Below are positions 34,999 to 45,034 of a stretch of DNA of 64,000 bases, one piece after another. Position numbers and translations under genes: made by a program. Where the stretch lies: NCBI GenBank assembly GCA_003220935.1, contig QHTT01000066.1:26990-90989 (forward strand), written 5' to 3'. The stretch's first letter is position 1; each line of letters starts with the position of its first letter. This DNA comes from Gemmatimonadota bacterium. GTDB taxonomy: Bacteria > Gemmatimonadota > Gemmatimonadetes > Gemmatimonadales > GWC2-71-9. Under the pieces are notes generated by a model. The model was given only the letters and a program-made list of their open reading frames with translations. It had not been told where the DNA came from and searched no databases.

Positions 34999-36299
34999 CT
35001 CGATCGCCGTTCGACGAGTCCGCCCGGCGCATCGTCCGAAGCGTCCGCACCATGGTGGACCACCGCGCCGAGTATCGCGCCGTGAACGCCGCGGAATTCC
35101 CCGGCCGCGACGCCGAGTTTCTCGACGGCACCGCGCGCGAGCTCGCAGCCGAAGGCTGGCAGACGCTCGGCGACTTCGAGGACGCGGCGTTCAACCGAGG
35201 ACGCCAGAACAAGAACTTCGTCCGGATGGCGCTGAGCGGCGACCGGACCGCGTACGCGATGTGGTTCTCCGCTCCGGCGGCTCCACGGCCGGCACGGGTC
35301 CTCGGGTTGCGGTCACTCCTCGGAGACGGCCGGGTCCTCCTCACCCTACGCGGCGGCAGCAAGACCGACCTCCCGACGCCGCCGGCGTACCTCGTGGAGC
35401 GGTTGGACGAGGGCGCGTCGACCGGACAGCAGGTGCGCCGCCACCGCGAGCGGGTCGACGCCGCCGACGCCGCTCCCCGGACGCACCAGGGCGTGGCGGA
35501 ACTCGCCGCCCTCGCGACCGAGGAGAAGATGCAGTCGGAATTCCGCGCCGCACGGGGGCTCGCTCTGTTCGAGCCGATGCTGCGAGCCAAGCTGGGGCCG
35601 GACTTCGACGAGCGCGGTCAACCGCTGCTCGATTCGATCCTGGCGCATCCCGAGTGGTGGACCGCAGCGCCCGGGAGCCCGGCGGGACAGTACCCCCACC
35701 TCGTGATCGCCCGGCTGTACGAGCCGATCCAGCCGATCGACCGCGGCACACGCTACGAGGACCCGCTGCAGGCCGCGCTCGGCACCCGGGCGCTCGGTGG
35801 CGTCACCGGCGGGGGGTCGGCCCTGACTCGCGAGGGCGAGATCGCGTACGTCCAGCTCGACCTCTCCGTCGCGAACGTCGGCGCAGCGCTCGACGTCGCC
35901 AAGCAGGTGCTGGAGCAGGCCGGTGCGCCGCGCGGCTCGGAGCTCCGCTTCGAGCGTGAGGGGCAAGCAATGGTCGTGCCGTTCGGGACGAGCGAGGCGC
36001 TCGCGATCTATCTCGACGGCACGGGGCTGCCGGACGACGTATACACCCGCTGCAACATCAACGAGCTCGTCGAGCGGGTCGACGCCGCGCTCGGCGGATC
36101 GGAAAAGATCCGCGGATCCTGGAGCGGTCCGCGTGAGACGTCGCTCTATCTCTACGGTCCGAGCGCAGATGCCATGTTCGACAAGTTACAATCCGTGTTC
36201 GCCGACTACCCGCTGTGCCAAAACGCCCGCGTCGTGATCCGGCACGGGAATCCGGCACTCGACTCCCGCACCGTGCGACTGCCGTTCCCCCGTGGTTAG
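34995..36299 (+). CDS. Unknown protein sharing the N-terminal domain (paralog 2)
   Basis: A 434-residue soluble protein. Its first 210 residues are homologous to the gene before it (MVDHRAEYRAVNAAEFPGRD, LGDFEDAAFNRG, LFEPMLRAKLGPDFDERGQP, HPEWWT). From there it differs: the C-terminal half (LGTRALGGVTGGGSALTREG, AIYLDGTGLPDDVYTRCN) is not recognised. The ATG follows GGAGG and overlaps the first gene's stop (ATGA), so the two proteins are probably made in a fixed ratio. Function unknown. Confidence 0.68.
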   Translation: MTRSPFDESARRIVRSVRTMVDHRAEYRAVNAAEFPGRDAEFLDGTARELAAEGWQTLGDFEDAAFNRGRQNKNFVRMALSGDRTAYAMWFSAPAAPRPARVLGLRSLLGDGRVLLTLRGGSKTDLPTPPAYLVERLDEGASTGQQVRRHRERVDAADAAPRTHQGVAELAALATEEKMQSEFRAARGLALFEPMLRAKLGPDFDERGQPLLDSILAHPEWWTAAPGSPAGQYPHLVIARLYEPIQPIDRGTRYEDPLQAALGTRALGGVTGGGSALTREGEIAYVQLDLSVANVGAALDVAKQVLEQAGAPRGSELRFEREGQAMVVPFGTSEALAIYLDGTGLPDDVYTRCNINELVERVDAALGGSEKIRGSWSGPRETSLYLYGPSADAMFDKLQSVFADYPLCQNARVVIRHGNPALDSRTVRLPFPRG

Positions 36300-36329
36300 C
36301 TTCCCACCAACCACGTCCAGGAGACGCCT

Positions 36330-36878
36330 ATGGCTCCACACGAAACCGCCACCCTCGCCGGAGGCTGCTTCTGGTGCCTCGAAGCCGCATTCCAGGATCT
36401 GAAGGGCGTCGAGCAGGTGCAGTCCGGATACGCGGGCGGCCACGCGTCCAACCCAACCTACGAAGTCGTGTGCACCGGAACGACCGGCCACGCCGAGGTG
36501 GTACAGATCACGTTCGACCCAGCCGTCGTATCGTTCCGCGACCTGTTGCACGTCTTCTTCACCATCCACGATCCCACCACGCTGAACGGTCAGGGACCGG
36601 ACGTCGGAACCCAGTACCGCTCGGCCGTCTTCTACCACACGCCGGAGCAGAAGGCAGTCGTGGAGCAGGTGATCCGCGAGCTGCAGGCCGAGCAGGTATG
36701 GGATGACCCGATCGTCACCGCGGTCGTCCCACTCGAGGTGTTCTATCCGGCGGAGGAGTACCACCGCGACTACTACCGCCGCAATCCGAATCAGGGCTAT
36801 TGTCGCGCCGTGATCGCGCCCAAGGTGGCCAAGGTCCGCAAGCTCTACCTCGACAAGCTGAAGCAGCCGGTGGGCTGA
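36330..36878 (+). CDS. msrA: Peptide methionine sulfoxide reductase A
   Basis: A 182-residue MsrA that reduces the S form of methionine sulfoxide in proteins. The active-site motif is [11 protein letters not shown] (catalytic Cys in GCFWC), with [19 protein letters not shown] and [20 protein letters not shown] around the substrate pocket, and a Cys ([10 protein letters not shown]) late in the chain that could act as the resolving residue. Full length, cytoplasmic. Preceded by the unknown paralog pair. Confidence 0.95.
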   Translation: MAPHETATLAGGCFWCLEAAFQDLKGVEQVQSGYAGGHASNPTYEVVCTGTTGHAEVVQITFDPAVVSFRDLLHVFFTIHDPTTLNGQGPDVGTQYRSAVFYHTPEQKAVVEQVIRELQAEQVWDDPIVTAVVPLEVFYPAEEYHRDYYRRNPNQGYCRAVIAPKVAKVRKLYLDKLKQPVG

Positions 36879-36959
36879 GCTCGCCCGGTGCTTTATCGCT
36901 ACTTGACCGAGGCGCCGTACCTGGGGGGCGAGGTTGAGTCCCCTTTGACGGAGGCAGCA

Positions 36960-37337
36960 ATGTCACATCTAGCCTGGGCCAGCAGCGCAGAGGGCAAAGG
37001 AGCCGAGCGTGGGTTGCGCCGCGGCGCCTGGTATCCCGTGCTCGAGACTTCGGACCGGTTTGTAGTGCTCGACGTGAACGACATCGAGGTGCGGTTCACG
37101 CGTGAGCGGCTGCGGTTTCGCGCCGCGCCACCGAGCGGCTGGACCGTGGTGCAGCTCTCGCCGGAGGAGGCGACCGCCGAGGCGCGAGCGCACGGACATC
37201 CCGACACCGAGGGGGTCCGCGTCTACCTCGTCTGTCCGGGCTGTCACTCCCGCTACCACCTGCGTGAGGTGGCGCAGGAAGCGCGCTGCGAAGAGTGTGG
37301 CAACACGTACCCGGTCCACGGGGCGACCACGGCCTGA
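36960..37337 (+). CDS. Hypothetical protein with C-terminal zinc ribbon
   Basis: A 125-residue protein. The ATG at 36960 has GGAGG 6 bases upstream; an earlier GTG at 36888 lacks one. The N-terminal part reads RRGAWYPVLETSDRFVVLDV followed by VRFTRERLRFRAAPP, a small beta-rich domain. The tail has two CxxC knuckles (CPGCHSRYHLREV and CEECGNTY), a zinc ribbon likely to bind nucleic acid or protein. It follows msrA by about 80 bases. Function unknown. Confidence 0.65.
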   Translation: MSHLAWASSAEGKGAERGLRRGAWYPVLETSDRFVVLDVNDIEVRFTRERLRFRAAPPSGWTVVQLSPEEATAEARAHGHPDTEGVRVYLVCPGCHSRYHLREVAQEARCEECGNTYPVHGATTA

Positions 37338-37414
37338 GAAGGCACGGCACGAGCGTTTGCGGCGGGGCGCCGGGGCCCGCAGCTTAAGGAGCTGCGACCC
37401 TTGAGGAGGGAGCC

Positions 37415-37852
37415 ATGACGCGCTGGTCGATGCTCGCGGTGCTCCTCGCGGCGCCGGTCTCGGGCGCGGCGCAGGCGCCGCCATCCGGACCGAGCGAGCC
37501 GTTCGTAGTGGAGTACTACTACAAGGCCCGGTGGGGCTACGCCGACGAGTTCATCCGACTCTTCAAGAAGAACCACTACCCGGTCTTGAAGCGTCAGATG
37601 GAACTGGGACGCATCCAGGAGATCACGGCGGCAGCACCCAGGTTCCACGCGACGGAGGAGGGTCGCTGGGACTATCGCGTCACCGTCGTGTGGAAGACCG
37701 CCGCCGCACCGCACGAAGCTTTCGCCGAGGCGGAGCTGCGGCGCCTGTTTCCCGACCAGGAGACCTTCAAGCACGAGGAGCAGCGCCGCTTCGAGATCCT
37801 CGCGGGGCACTGGGACGTCCCCGTCGTGACCGTGGACCTGACCCGGCCGTAG
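37415..37852 (+). CDS. Exported hypothetical protein
   Basis: A 145-residue protein with a signal peptide (SMLAVLLAAPVSGAAQA). The mature part (FVVEYYYKARWGYADEFIRL, KKNHYPVLKRQMELGRI, DYRVTVVWKTAAAPHEAFAE) looks like a ferredoxin-like alpha/beta-barrel dimer fold. The ATG follows GAGGAGGG. A short hairpin (GCAGCT-TAAGG-AGCTGC) sits at 37379-37395 ahead of it. It converges with the Lhr gene with 5 bases between. Function unknown. Confidence 0.7.
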   Translation: MTRWSMLAVLLAAPVSGAAQAPPSGPSEPFVVEYYYKARWGYADEFIRLFKKNHYPVLKRQMELGRIQEITAAAPRFHATEEGRWDYRVTVVWKTAAAPHEAFAEAELRRLFPDQETFKHEEQRRFEILAGHWDVPVVTVDLTRP

Positions 37853-37857
37853 CGCCG

Positions 37858-40800
37858 CTACCGCCCCGCTCGCGTCTTCCCGAGGTAGGTCCGCACCAGC
37901 GGTGCGACCCGGCCCCGCACCAGGGCTGTCCGCAGTGCCTCCGCCTCCTCGGCCGTCACGTCTGTGAGGAAGCGCTCCCCCCTCCCCTCTCCCTCCTTCA
38001 CCGCTACCGGAATGCCGTCGCGGTACAGAACCCGGTTCGTCGCGAGCGCGGGCAAGGGGTCTCCCGGCGTGATGATGCCGACCAAATTCAGCGGGTCGGC
38101 GCCGCTCAGCGTGACGAGCGCACCGCTCGTCTCCTGCCGGCGGACGGAGCGCAGCAGCCCGACGGCCTCTGGAAGCGCATACTGTTCGCCCGAGAACCCG
38201 CCCACGAAGCGGCCGCCACGCACCTCGCCGCGCGCCTCGAGGCGGCGGTACACGCGCAGTAGATCACGCCACGGTGCGAGCAGCGTTTCGCGCGTCACGA
38301 CGCGGCGGAACACCACCCCGTAGCGCCGCAGCAGCTGCCACGCGACCGCCTCGGCGAGCTGGTCCTCGGGGACCCCGGAGGCCCCTGCTTGACCCCCTCG
38401 CTGCACGCGCGACCAGCGGCCCGCTGTCTCGACGCCGAAGGGCGCTAGCCGGCCGCGCCGCCGGAAGGTCCCCGCCCCGATGGGCCGTCGGCGGTCGGAT
38501 GGCACCAGCAGGGCGCGTAACCCGGCGAAGCTGTCCGACGTGACCAGCCCCCACGCTACCAGCTCGCCCAGTCCCTTCTCGACCTCGGTGCGCAGCAGCC
38601 CTGTCGCGTTCACGAGGTCGCCGAAGAACGATGCGCCGCGCCCGTCGAGCACCTCCAGCACCGCGCGCCCCGCGTGCGACAGCGGCAGCTCCTTAGGGTC
38701 CGGTTCCGGCGTCAGGGACCGCCAGACTGCCCCCCGCTCCCGGCGGAACAGGGCCACCGGCGTCGTCCGAATCGGGCCCGACTTCCTGTTCCGCGTTCCG
38801 CCTTCCGCGTTCCGCGTTGCGGTGAGCCGGCCCCAAGCGATTTCGCCCGAGAGGCAGAGCCCGTCGAGCCACAGCGGATCGTACTCCCCGAGCCGCGCAG
38901 GGAGGACGTCCGTCTCCCAGGCTGCGGCCGGCAGCTCGAAGCCGTCGAGCAGCTCCAGCACGGCCGCGAGCCCCTCCGGCCCCTCCGCCCGCGCGTCCGG
39001 GGCGACGCGCTGCCAGCGGAACAGGAAGCGCATGAAGTCGGCGGCCGTTACCGGCTCGATCTCCTTGCGCAGGCGATCGAGCGTGTAGCGATGGATGCGC
39101 GCCAGCAGCCGCCGTTCGCACCACTCGAGCTCGGCCACGCCAGGGGTGAACCGGCCACGCAGCACGAACCCCTCGTGCTCGAGCGCACCGAGGGCGAAGT
39201 CGACGTCCGGCGCTGGGACGCCGAGCAAGCGCCCCAAATCCGCCGCCGTCGTCGGGCCGACGGCCTCCAGTCGCCCGCGCACCAGCTCGCGCAGCGCATC
39301 CTCCCGGGTCCACGTCTTGTCGCGTTCCCGCTCGGGCGGCACGAGCGGCGGCTCGCACGCAGCTCCGGGGAACACCGCCGCCAGCATTGGCACTCGCTCC
39401 GCGGCGATCCAAAGGCGCGGTTCGCTGAGCAGCGTGCCGGCACGTCCGGCGCGCACCAGCTCCTCGAAATAGGGCAGCCACGACGCTTCCCCCTTCCCCC
39501 TTCCCCCTTCCGCCGCCGTCACCCCGCCGATCACCAACAGCGCGTCGTGCAGTTCGTCGCCGGAACTGACGTCAGGCCACGCTTCGTCCCGCACCCGATC
39601 GATCGCGTCCTGGTCGAGTTTGCCGAGCTCGTCGGCGTGCTTCACGTCGAGCCCGCGGCGGGTGATCACCGCCTGGGTGCGGCGCTCTTCGAGCGGGGCG
39701 TCGTCCAGGAACGCGTACGGCTTTGCGTTCAGCACCTCGTGCGACAGTGGTGACGGCTCGGCCGTGTCCCGCGCGATGAGCGTGAAGCGCCCCGCTTCCA
39801 GCGCTTCGAGCACACGCTTCAACCCCGGGAAGTCCATCGCCTCGAGCAGGCAGTCTTCGATGGTCTGCTTTACCAGCGGATGGTCGGGGATCTCGCGGTC
39901 TCCCACCAGATTCTCCGGGCATGCGAGCTGGTCTGGGAACACCGCCGCCACGAGGTCTTCCGCCTCCATCCGTTGCAGCGGCGTCGGGACCTTCTTGCCA
40001 CCACGCGCCCGCAGCACCGCGAGCGCGCGCGTCGCGTTCCAACGCCACCGGGAGCCGAACATCGGCGCGTCCAGCATCGCCTGCACCAGCAGGTGCTCGG
40101 CGGTCTCCGGCTTCAGGTAGTGGAACACGTCGTCCAGTGGGAAGCTGTGCTGCGGCCCGAGCGACAGGACGATCGCGTCCTCGGTAGCCGCAGCCTGGAG
40201 CTCGAAGTTGAAGCTGCGGCAAAACCGCTTCCGGAGTGCGAGGCCCCACGCCCGGTTGATCCGGCTCCCGAATGGCGCGTGCAGCACGAGCTGCATCCCT
40301 CCCGCTTCGTCGAAGAACCGCTCGAGCACGAGGGTCTGCTGGGTCGGGATGACACCGAGGACTTGCTTGGCCGCGCCCAGGTACTCGACCATCTGGCGCG
40401 CCGCTGCCTCCGGGAGCCCCGGCACCGCGCCCGCGAGCCAGGCGATCGCGGTGAGCGGATCGTCGAGGCGGTCCGCGACGTCCTGCCGCAGGCGAGACAC
40501 CTCCTCCGACAGCTCCGGCGTGCGCGCCGGCGCCTCGCCCAGCCAGAACGGAATGCTGGGCGGCTGGCCGTGCGCGTCCACCACCCGCACCTGGCCGGAC
40601 TCGACCTTGCTGATGAGATAGGAGGTGTTGCCGAGCTGGAAGATGTCGCCCGGCATGCTCTCGATCGCGAAGTCCTCGTTCAAGGTGCCGACGAAGGTCT
40701 CGGTCGGGTCGAGGATCACGCGATAGTCCCCGATGTCGGGGATCGCACCGCCGGAGGTGAGCGCCGCGAGTCGGGCGCCGCGCCGGCCGCGCAGCCGGTG

Positions 40801-42216
40801 GTTCACCCCGTCGTAGTGGATGTACGCGCCGCGCCGGCCCCGGCGCGTGGTGAACCCCTCCGCGAGCATCTGTACGACGTCGTCGAAATCCTTGCGGGTG
40901 AGGTCGCGGTAGGGGTAGGCGCCGCGCACCAGCTCGTACAGCGCCGCCTCGTCCCAGTCGTCGGCTGCCACAGCCGCCACGATTTGCTGGGCGAGGATGT
41001 CGAGCGGGTGGCGGGGGATGACCAGCCGGTCGAGCCGGCGCTCCGCGGTCGCCCGTACGAGGGCGGCGCACTCGATCAGCTCGTCGCGCGACAGCGGGAA
41101 CAGCCGTCCCTTCGGGACCGCCTGCAGGTGATGTCCCGCCCGCCCCACGCGCTGCAGCAGCGTCGCGATCGAGCGAGTCGAGCCAATCTGGCACACCAGG
41201 TCCACCGTGCCGATGTCGATCCCGAGCTCGAGCGACGCCGTCGCCACCAGCGCCTTGAGCTTGCCCTCCTTGAGCCGCGTCTCGGCGTCGAGCCGCTTCT
41301 CCTTTGACAAGCTGCCGTGGTGCGACGTCACGTGCTCCGCCCCGATGCGCTCGGAGAGGTGCAAGGTGAGTCGCTCCGCGAGCCGCCGCGTGTTCACGAA
41401 CACGAGCGTGGTGCGGTGCGCGCCGATCAGCTGCGCCAGCCGGTCGTACAGCTCGTCCCACACCTCACCCGCCATCACCGCCTCGAGCGGCGAAGAGGGG
41501 ATCTCGATGGCGAGGTCGAGCGCCCGCGCGTGCCCCGAGTCGATGATGGTGGGGGCTCGGGACTCAGGTGCCAGGAACTGAGCGATGTCTTCGATGGGCT
41601 TTTGTGTCGCCGAGAGCCCGACGCGCTGCAGTCGCCGCCCGGCGAGGTGCTCCAGCCGCTCCAGCGACAGGGCCAGGTGGCTGCCGCGCTTGTCGCGCGC
41701 CACTGCGTGGATCTCGTCCACGATGACCGTGCGCACGGTGCGGAGCATGTCGCGCGCGTGCTCGGATGTGAGGATCAGGTATAGCGACTCGGGCGTCGTC
41801 ACGAGGATGTGCGGCGGCCGTTTCACCATCGCCTGCCGGTCAGCCGCCGGCGTGTCCCCGGTGCGGACGAGCGTGCGGATCTCCACGTCCGGGAGACACA
41901 TCGCCTCGAGCGTGCGGCGGATCTCGGCGAGCGGCTCCGCCAGGTTCTTCTGGACGTCGTTGGAGAGCGCCTTCAAGGGCGAGACGTAGACCACCTGCGT
42001 CTCGTCGCGCAGCGCCCCGTCGAGCCCTTGGCGGAGGAGGGAGTCGATCGCCGCCAGGAAGGCGGCGAACGTCTTCCCCGAGCCCGTGGGGGCGGCGATC
42101 AGCGCGTTCCGGCCCGCGTGAATGACGGGCCAGGCGCCCCGCTGCGGCTCGGTGGGCTCCGAGAATCGGGCGCCGAACCAGCGCTCGATGACGGGGTGGA
42201 AGCCGGAGAGCGGCAT
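37858..42216 (-). CDS. lhr: Lhr-type DEAD/DEAH helicase (large)
   Basis: A 1452-residue superfamily 2 helicase. Motif I is [13 protein letters not shown] (residues 41-53), motif [17 protein letters not shown] (about 165), motif III LSATQKP, and motif VI is [14 protein letters not shown]. The winged-helix, Lhr-core and long C-terminal domains follow, as in bacterial Lhr proteins (about 1500 residues), which unwind RNA:DNA and DNA with 3'-5' polarity and are linked to repair. Near residues 1131-1144 a GGAACGC half-element adds [14 protein letters not shown] in frame, and a TTCCCCC array adds GGRGKGEA. The ATG at 42216 begins 44 bases after the ispH stop. Confidence 0.9.
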   Translation of the reverse strand: MPLSGFHPVIERWFGARFSEPTEPQRGAWPVIHAGRNALIAAPTGSGKTFAAFLAAIDSLLRQGLDGALRDETQVVYVSPLKALSNDVQKNLAEPLAEIRRTLEAMCLPDVEIRTLVRTGDTPAADRQAMVKRPPHILVTTPESLYLILTSEHARDMLRTVRTVIVDEIHAVARDKRGSHLALSLERLEHLAGRRLQRVGLSATQKPIEDIAQFLAPESRAPTIIDSGHARALDLAIEIPSSPLEAVMAGEVWDELYDRLAQLIGAHRTTLVFVNTRRLAERLTLHLSERIGAEHVTSHHGSLSKEKRLDAETRLKEGKLKALVATASLELGIDIGTVDLVCQIGSTRSIATLLQRVGRAGHHLQAVPKGRLFPLSRDELIECAALVRATAERRLDRLVIPRHPLDILAQQIVAAVAADDWDEAALYELVRGAYPYRDLTRKDFDDVVQMLAEGFTTRRGRRGAYIHYDGVNHRLRGRRGARLAALTSGGAIPDIGDYRVILDPTETFVGTLNEDFAIESMPGDIFQLGNTSYLISKVESGQVRVVDAHGQPPSIPFWLGEAPARTPELSEEVSRLRQDVADRLDDPLTAIAWLAGAVPGLPEAAARQMVEYLGAAKQVLGVIPTQQTLVLERFFDEAGGMQLVLHAPFGSRINRAWGLALRKRFCRSFNFELQAAATEDAIVLSLGPQHSFPLDDVFHYLKPETAEHLLVQAMLDAPMFGSRWRWNATRALAVLRARGGKKVPTPLQRMEAEDLVAAVFPDQLACPENLVGDREIPDHPLVKQTIEDCLLEAMDFPGLKRVLEALEAGRFTLIARDTAEPSPLSHEVLNAKPYAFLDDAPLEERRTQAVITRRGLDVKHADELGKLDQDAIDRVRDEAWPDVSSGDELHDALLVIGGVTAAEGGRGKGEASWLPYFEELVRAGRAGTLLSEPRLWIAAERVPMLAAVFPGAACEPPLVPPERERDKTWTREDALRELVRGRLEAVGPTTAADLGRLLGVPAPDVDFALGALEHEGFVLRGRFTPGVAELEWCERRLLARIHRYTLDRLRKEIEPVTAADFMRFLFRWQRVAPDARAEGPEGLAAVLELLDGFELPAAAWETDVLPARLGEYDPLWLDGLCLSGEIAWGRLTATRNAEGGTRNRKSGPIRTTPVALFRRERGAVWRSLTPEPDPKELPLSHAGRAVLEVLDGRGASFFGDLVNATGLLRTEVEKGLGELVAWGLVTSDSFAGLRALLVPSDRRRPIGAGTFRRRGRLAPFGVETAGRWSRVQRGGQAGASGVPEDQLAEAVAWQLLRRYGVVFRRVVTRETLLAPWRDLLRVYRRLEARGEVRGGRFVGGFSGEQYALPEAVGLLRSVRRQETSGALVTLSGADPLNLVGIITPGDPLPALATNRVLYRDGIPVAVKEGEGRGERFLTDVTAEEAEALRTALVRGRVAPLVRTYLGKTRAGR
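38785..38822. repeat. GGAACGC half-element inside lhr
   Basis: About five GTTCCGC-type units on the plus strand, ending in TTGCG, matching one arm of the elements in imuB and dnaE2. The second arm is absent. It reads in frame with lhr on the minus strand. Confidence 0.8.
39486..39515. repeat. 7-bp TTCCCCC tandem array inside lhr
   Basis: Three perfect TTCCCCC units plus a partial one, in frame with lhr on the minus strand, encoding a Gly/Lys-rich linker between helicase domains. Same unit length as the GGAACGC family but a different sequence. Confidence 0.75.
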
Positions 42217-42240
42217 GGAGGAAATATCGCTAGGCTAACG

Positions 42241-42257
42241 CCGGGGCGCCGCCCCGG
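42241..42257 (-). terminator. Hairpin after ispH
   Basis: A 7-bp GC stem (CCGGGGC / GCCCCGG) with a 3-base loop lies 3 bases past the ispH stop, ahead of the lhr start. No T-run follows, so its role as a terminator is only suggested. Confidence 0.35.
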
Positions 42258-42259
42258 GG

Positions 42260-43468
42260 TCAGCCGCCCAGGACTCCCTCCAGCGTCAAGCCCCGCGCCG
42301 CGGCGATCCGCTCGATCGTCTCGCCGATCTTGTTGTTGGGTGTCGAGGCGCCCGCGGTGATCCCGATCGTCACCCGCCCGGCGGGCAGCCACGCCTCCCG
42401 GCACTGCTCGTCCGGCGCTCCCACGGAGCGGAACCGGATCGTGCCGGCGTGCGGGTCGATGCACGCCGCGTCCTCGACGTGATAGGTCGGCACCTTCTGC
42501 TGGCAGATCGCGGCGAGGTGCGTGGTGTTGCTCGAGTTGTATCCCCCGATCACGACCATGAGATCGAGCGGCTCGGCGATGAGCTTGACCACCGCGTCCT
42601 GCCGGTCCTGGGTCGCCGAGCAGATCGTATCGAAGGTGCGGAAGTGCTGCGGTACCGCCGCCTCCCCGTAGCGCGCCGCCACGCTGGTTCGCAGCTCCGC
42701 GGCGATGGCGAGCGACTCGCCCGACAGCATCGTCGTCTGGTTCGCCACGCCGACCCGTACGAGGTCGCGCTCGGGCTCGAATCCGGGTGACAGCTTCCCG
42801 ACGAAGCGCGCGAGCAGCTGCTGCTTGCTCGCCGCGCCTTCGATGTAGCTGCAGACCTCACGCGCTTCGGCCATGTCGCGCACCACGAGGTAGCGGCCGC
42901 CGGGATACTTCGTCACCTGGCTCGACGTGGCCTTCGTTTCTTCATGATAGTACTTGCCATGGATGATCGCAGTGAAACCGTCCTTCGCGTACGACTCGAC
43001 CCGCTTCCACACGTTCAGCACGGAGCCGCAGGTCGTATCGACCAGCACGCAGCCGATGGCCCGGAGCCGCTCGAAGTCCTGCACCGTCACGCCGAAGGCG
43101 GGGAGGATGACGACGTCGTCCGGCCGCACCGCGCTCAGCTCGAACTCGCCCCCTTCCGGCCGGCCGAGGAGCTCCACGCCCATGGCGCGCAGCTTCGAGT
43201 TCACGTGCGGGTTGTGGATGATCTCGCCCACGAGGAAGAGACGCTTGTCGGGGAACTTGGTGCGCGTCTCGTACGCGTACTCGACCGCGCGGTCGACGCC
43301 GTAGCAGAACCCGAATTCGCCCGCGAGCTTGAAGGTCAGGTCGCCCAGCGCAAGCACGTACCCGTGCTGGCGGATCCGGTCTACGACGTGGCTGTGGTAG
43401 TCCGCCGCCAGGGCGCCCTCGATGCGCCCCTTCAGCCCGAACCCTCTCCGGAAGTAGGTCTGCTCCAC
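42260..43468 (-). CDS. ispH: 4-hydroxy-3-methylbut-2-enyl diphosphate reductase
   Basis: A 402-residue IspH, the last step of the MEP pathway, reducing HMBPP to IPP and DMAPP with a 4Fe-4S cluster. All three cluster cysteines are visible: Cys 55 (FGFCYGVDRA), Cys near 146 (DTTCGSVL) and Cys near 283 (TICSATQDRQ). The substrate segments GGYNSSNTTHLAAI and TAGASTPNNKIGETI are intact. The length is that of the long cyanobacterial/plant-type form. GTG start. It is the last gene of a minus-strand operon that also holds a thioesterase, a lipoprotein and a Gfo/Idh dehydrogenase. Confidence 0.95.
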   Translation of the reverse strand: MEQTYFRRGFGLKGRIEGALAADYHSHVVDRIRQHGYVLALGDLTFKLAGEFGFCYGVDRAVEYAYETRTKFPDKRLFLVGEIIHNPHVNSKLRAMGVELLGRPEGGEFELSAVRPDDVVILPAFGVTVQDFERLRAIGCVLVDTTCGSVLNVWKRVESYAKDGFTAIIHGKYYHEETKATSSQVTKYPGGRYLVVRDMAEAREVCSYIEGAASKQQLLARFVGKLSPGFEPERDLVRVGVANQTTMLSGESLAIAAELRTSVAARYGEAAVPQHFRTFDTICSATQDRQDAVVKLIAEPLDLMVVIGGYNSSNTTHLAAICQQKVPTYHVEDAACIDPHAGTIRFRSVGAPDEQCREAWLPAGRVTIGITAGASTPNNKIGETIERIAAARGLTLEGVLGG

Positions 43469-43472
43469 GCGG

Positions 43473-44531
43473 TTAATCTAAACGGACCCCTGGGCCGGCG
43501 CGCACGGCGTCCATGACCCGCTGGACCGCGACACCGTCGTGGAAGGTGGCGGGCTCGCCTGTCGCGGGCCGCCCCTCCAGGACGCCGACCAAATCCCGCA
43601 TCAACCGCACGCACGAGCGCGCCCACATGTTGTCGGGAACCGTTTGCCCGGACAACTCATCGGGAACGCTGACGTCCTCGAGCGCAACTCCCGGACGACC
43701 GACTTCGAGCTTCGTTTCACCCGTCAGGACGAGCGAGCCGTCGGGTCCCGTCACCCGCACGAAGTGGCCGGGCCCGTGGGACGCGAACGTAGTCAGCGTG
43801 ACCGTCGCGACCGCGCCGCTGGCGAGGCGCATCACGAAGCTGACGTAATCGTCGGCCGTGACGGCCCGCGCCACGCCATGCTCGTCGCGGCGCTCGGGGA
43901 CGAAGGTGGCGACCTGGCCGCTCACTGCGACGACGTCGCCTCCCGTCCAGAACCGGCACAGATCGATGAGATGCGACCCCACGGCTCCCAGGATCCCGCC
44001 GCCCCGCGCCGCGTCGTGCCACCAACTCCAGGGCGCCTCGAAGGCCTGAGGTCGCCCGTCGCCGCGCAGGTAGGACACCGCGAGCTCGAGATGCAGCACC
44101 GGGCCGATCGCGCCGGCGCGGATCAGTTCTCGCGCCCGGCGCCGGTTCGGCTCATAGCGCAGCTCGTGGTCGATGCGGGCGCAGCCCGGGCTCCGCTCGG
44201 CCACCTGGACCATGCGCTCCGCCTCACGCGCGGTGAGCGCCATCGGCTTCTCGCACAACACGTGCTTGCCGGCCTCGAGGGCCGCGATGGCGTGGCGCGC
44301 GTGGGCGTCCGGGGTCGACGACACGAAGACGAGGTCGACGTCGCGGCAGCGGGCCAGCTCCTCGCCGCTCCCGAACGCGTGCGCAATATCGAACTCCCGG
44401 GCCACGGCGGCCGCCCGCGTGCGATCCCGGCTCGCCACCGCCGTCACCACCGCCCCTGGCACCAGCCGCAGCCCCGGCAGCTGCACCCGTCGCGCGAACC
44501 CCGTGCCGATGACACCGACTCGGACCGTCAT
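43473..44531 (-). CDS. Gfo/Idh/MocA-family oxidoreductase
   Basis: A 352-residue NAD(P)-dependent dehydrogenase. The Rossmann start is VGVIGTGFARRVQLPGLRLV. The family signature EKPMALTAREAERM (Glu-Lys-Pro, with catalytic Lys) and GGGILGAVGSHLIDLCRFW (with the conserved His) follow. Members oxidise or reduce sugars and related compounds. The ATG at 44531 overlaps the stop of the lipoprotein gene by 4 bases (ATGA), and ispH starts 4 bases after its stop, so the four genes are one operon. Substrate unknown. Confidence 0.87.
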   Translation of the reverse strand: MTVRVGVIGTGFARRVQLPGLRLVPGAVVTAVASRDRTRAAAVAREFDIAHAFGSGEELARCRDVDLVFVSSTPDAHARHAIAALEAGKHVLCEKPMALTAREAERMVQVAERSPGCARIDHELRYEPNRRRARELIRAGAIGPVLHLELAVSYLRGDGRPQAFEAPWSWWHDAARGGGILGAVGSHLIDLCRFWTGGDVVAVSGQVATFVPERRDEHGVARAVTADDYVSFVMRLASGAVATVTLTTFASHGPGHFVRVTGPDGSLVLTGETKLEVGRPGVALEDVSVPDELSGQTVPDNMWARSCVRLMRDLVGVLEGRPATGEPATFHDGVAVQRVMDAVRAGPGVRLD

Positions 44532-45034
44532 GGCTGCACCGCGCACGGCAGCGTGTCCGCTCCGATCCGCACCGACTCGAACGACGCGTCGAGCGTGACG
44601 CGAGCGGTCCCGGCGACCTCGCTGCCCGAGCCCCGCGCCCTCGCCGCGAGCGTGTCGCCCGCCCGGATCACCGACACCGTCCCGCTGTCGAGGGTGACGC
44701 CGTGCGCCACGTCGCCCACCATGAAGCGCGCCGCCACGACCGCACCGCGCTCCGTCGTGCTGTCGCCGCGCGCCAGCAGCGGGAACTCACCGCTTGCGAC
44801 CGAGTCATTCGAGCGCAGGTGGATGAGCACGCCGTTGCCCCGCTCGCTGCCTTGCAGCAACAGGCCGCGCCGGCCGGTGCGCCCGCAGCGCTCCGCGATC
44901 GCCGGCGTGACGAAGCGCAGCGTGTCGCGCGGCGGCCGGGTGATGCGGGCGCGCAGCTGGGCCGCCGGCGGCCCGCGGCTGCCGCACGCCGCTGCGGCGC
45001 CGAGCGCGAGCAGCCCCAGCCCGCGTGTGTTCAG
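44528..45034 (-). CDS. Lipoprotein with probable CTG start
   Basis: A protein of about 168 residues in a frame that has no ATG, GTG or TTG near its proper N-terminus. The best start is a CTG that overlaps the thioesterase stop (CTGA), the usual coupling geometry. The result, NTRGLGLLALGAAAAC, is a short, well-formed lipoprotein signal with the lipid-modified Cys at about position 17. The mature part (LRFVTPAIAERCGRTGRRGL, GNGVLIHLRSNDSV) shows no known domain. It overlaps the Gfo/Idh start by 4 bases. A frame slip or a different start is possible. Confidence 0.6.
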   Translation of the reverse strand: MNTRGLGLLALGAAAACGSRGPPAAQLRARITRPPRDTLRFVTPAIAERCGRTGRRGLLLQGSERGNGVLIHLRSNDSVASGEFPLLARGDSTTERGAVVAARFMVGDVAHGVTLDSGTVSVIRAGDTLAARARGSGSEVAGTARVTLDASFESVRIGADTLPCAVQP

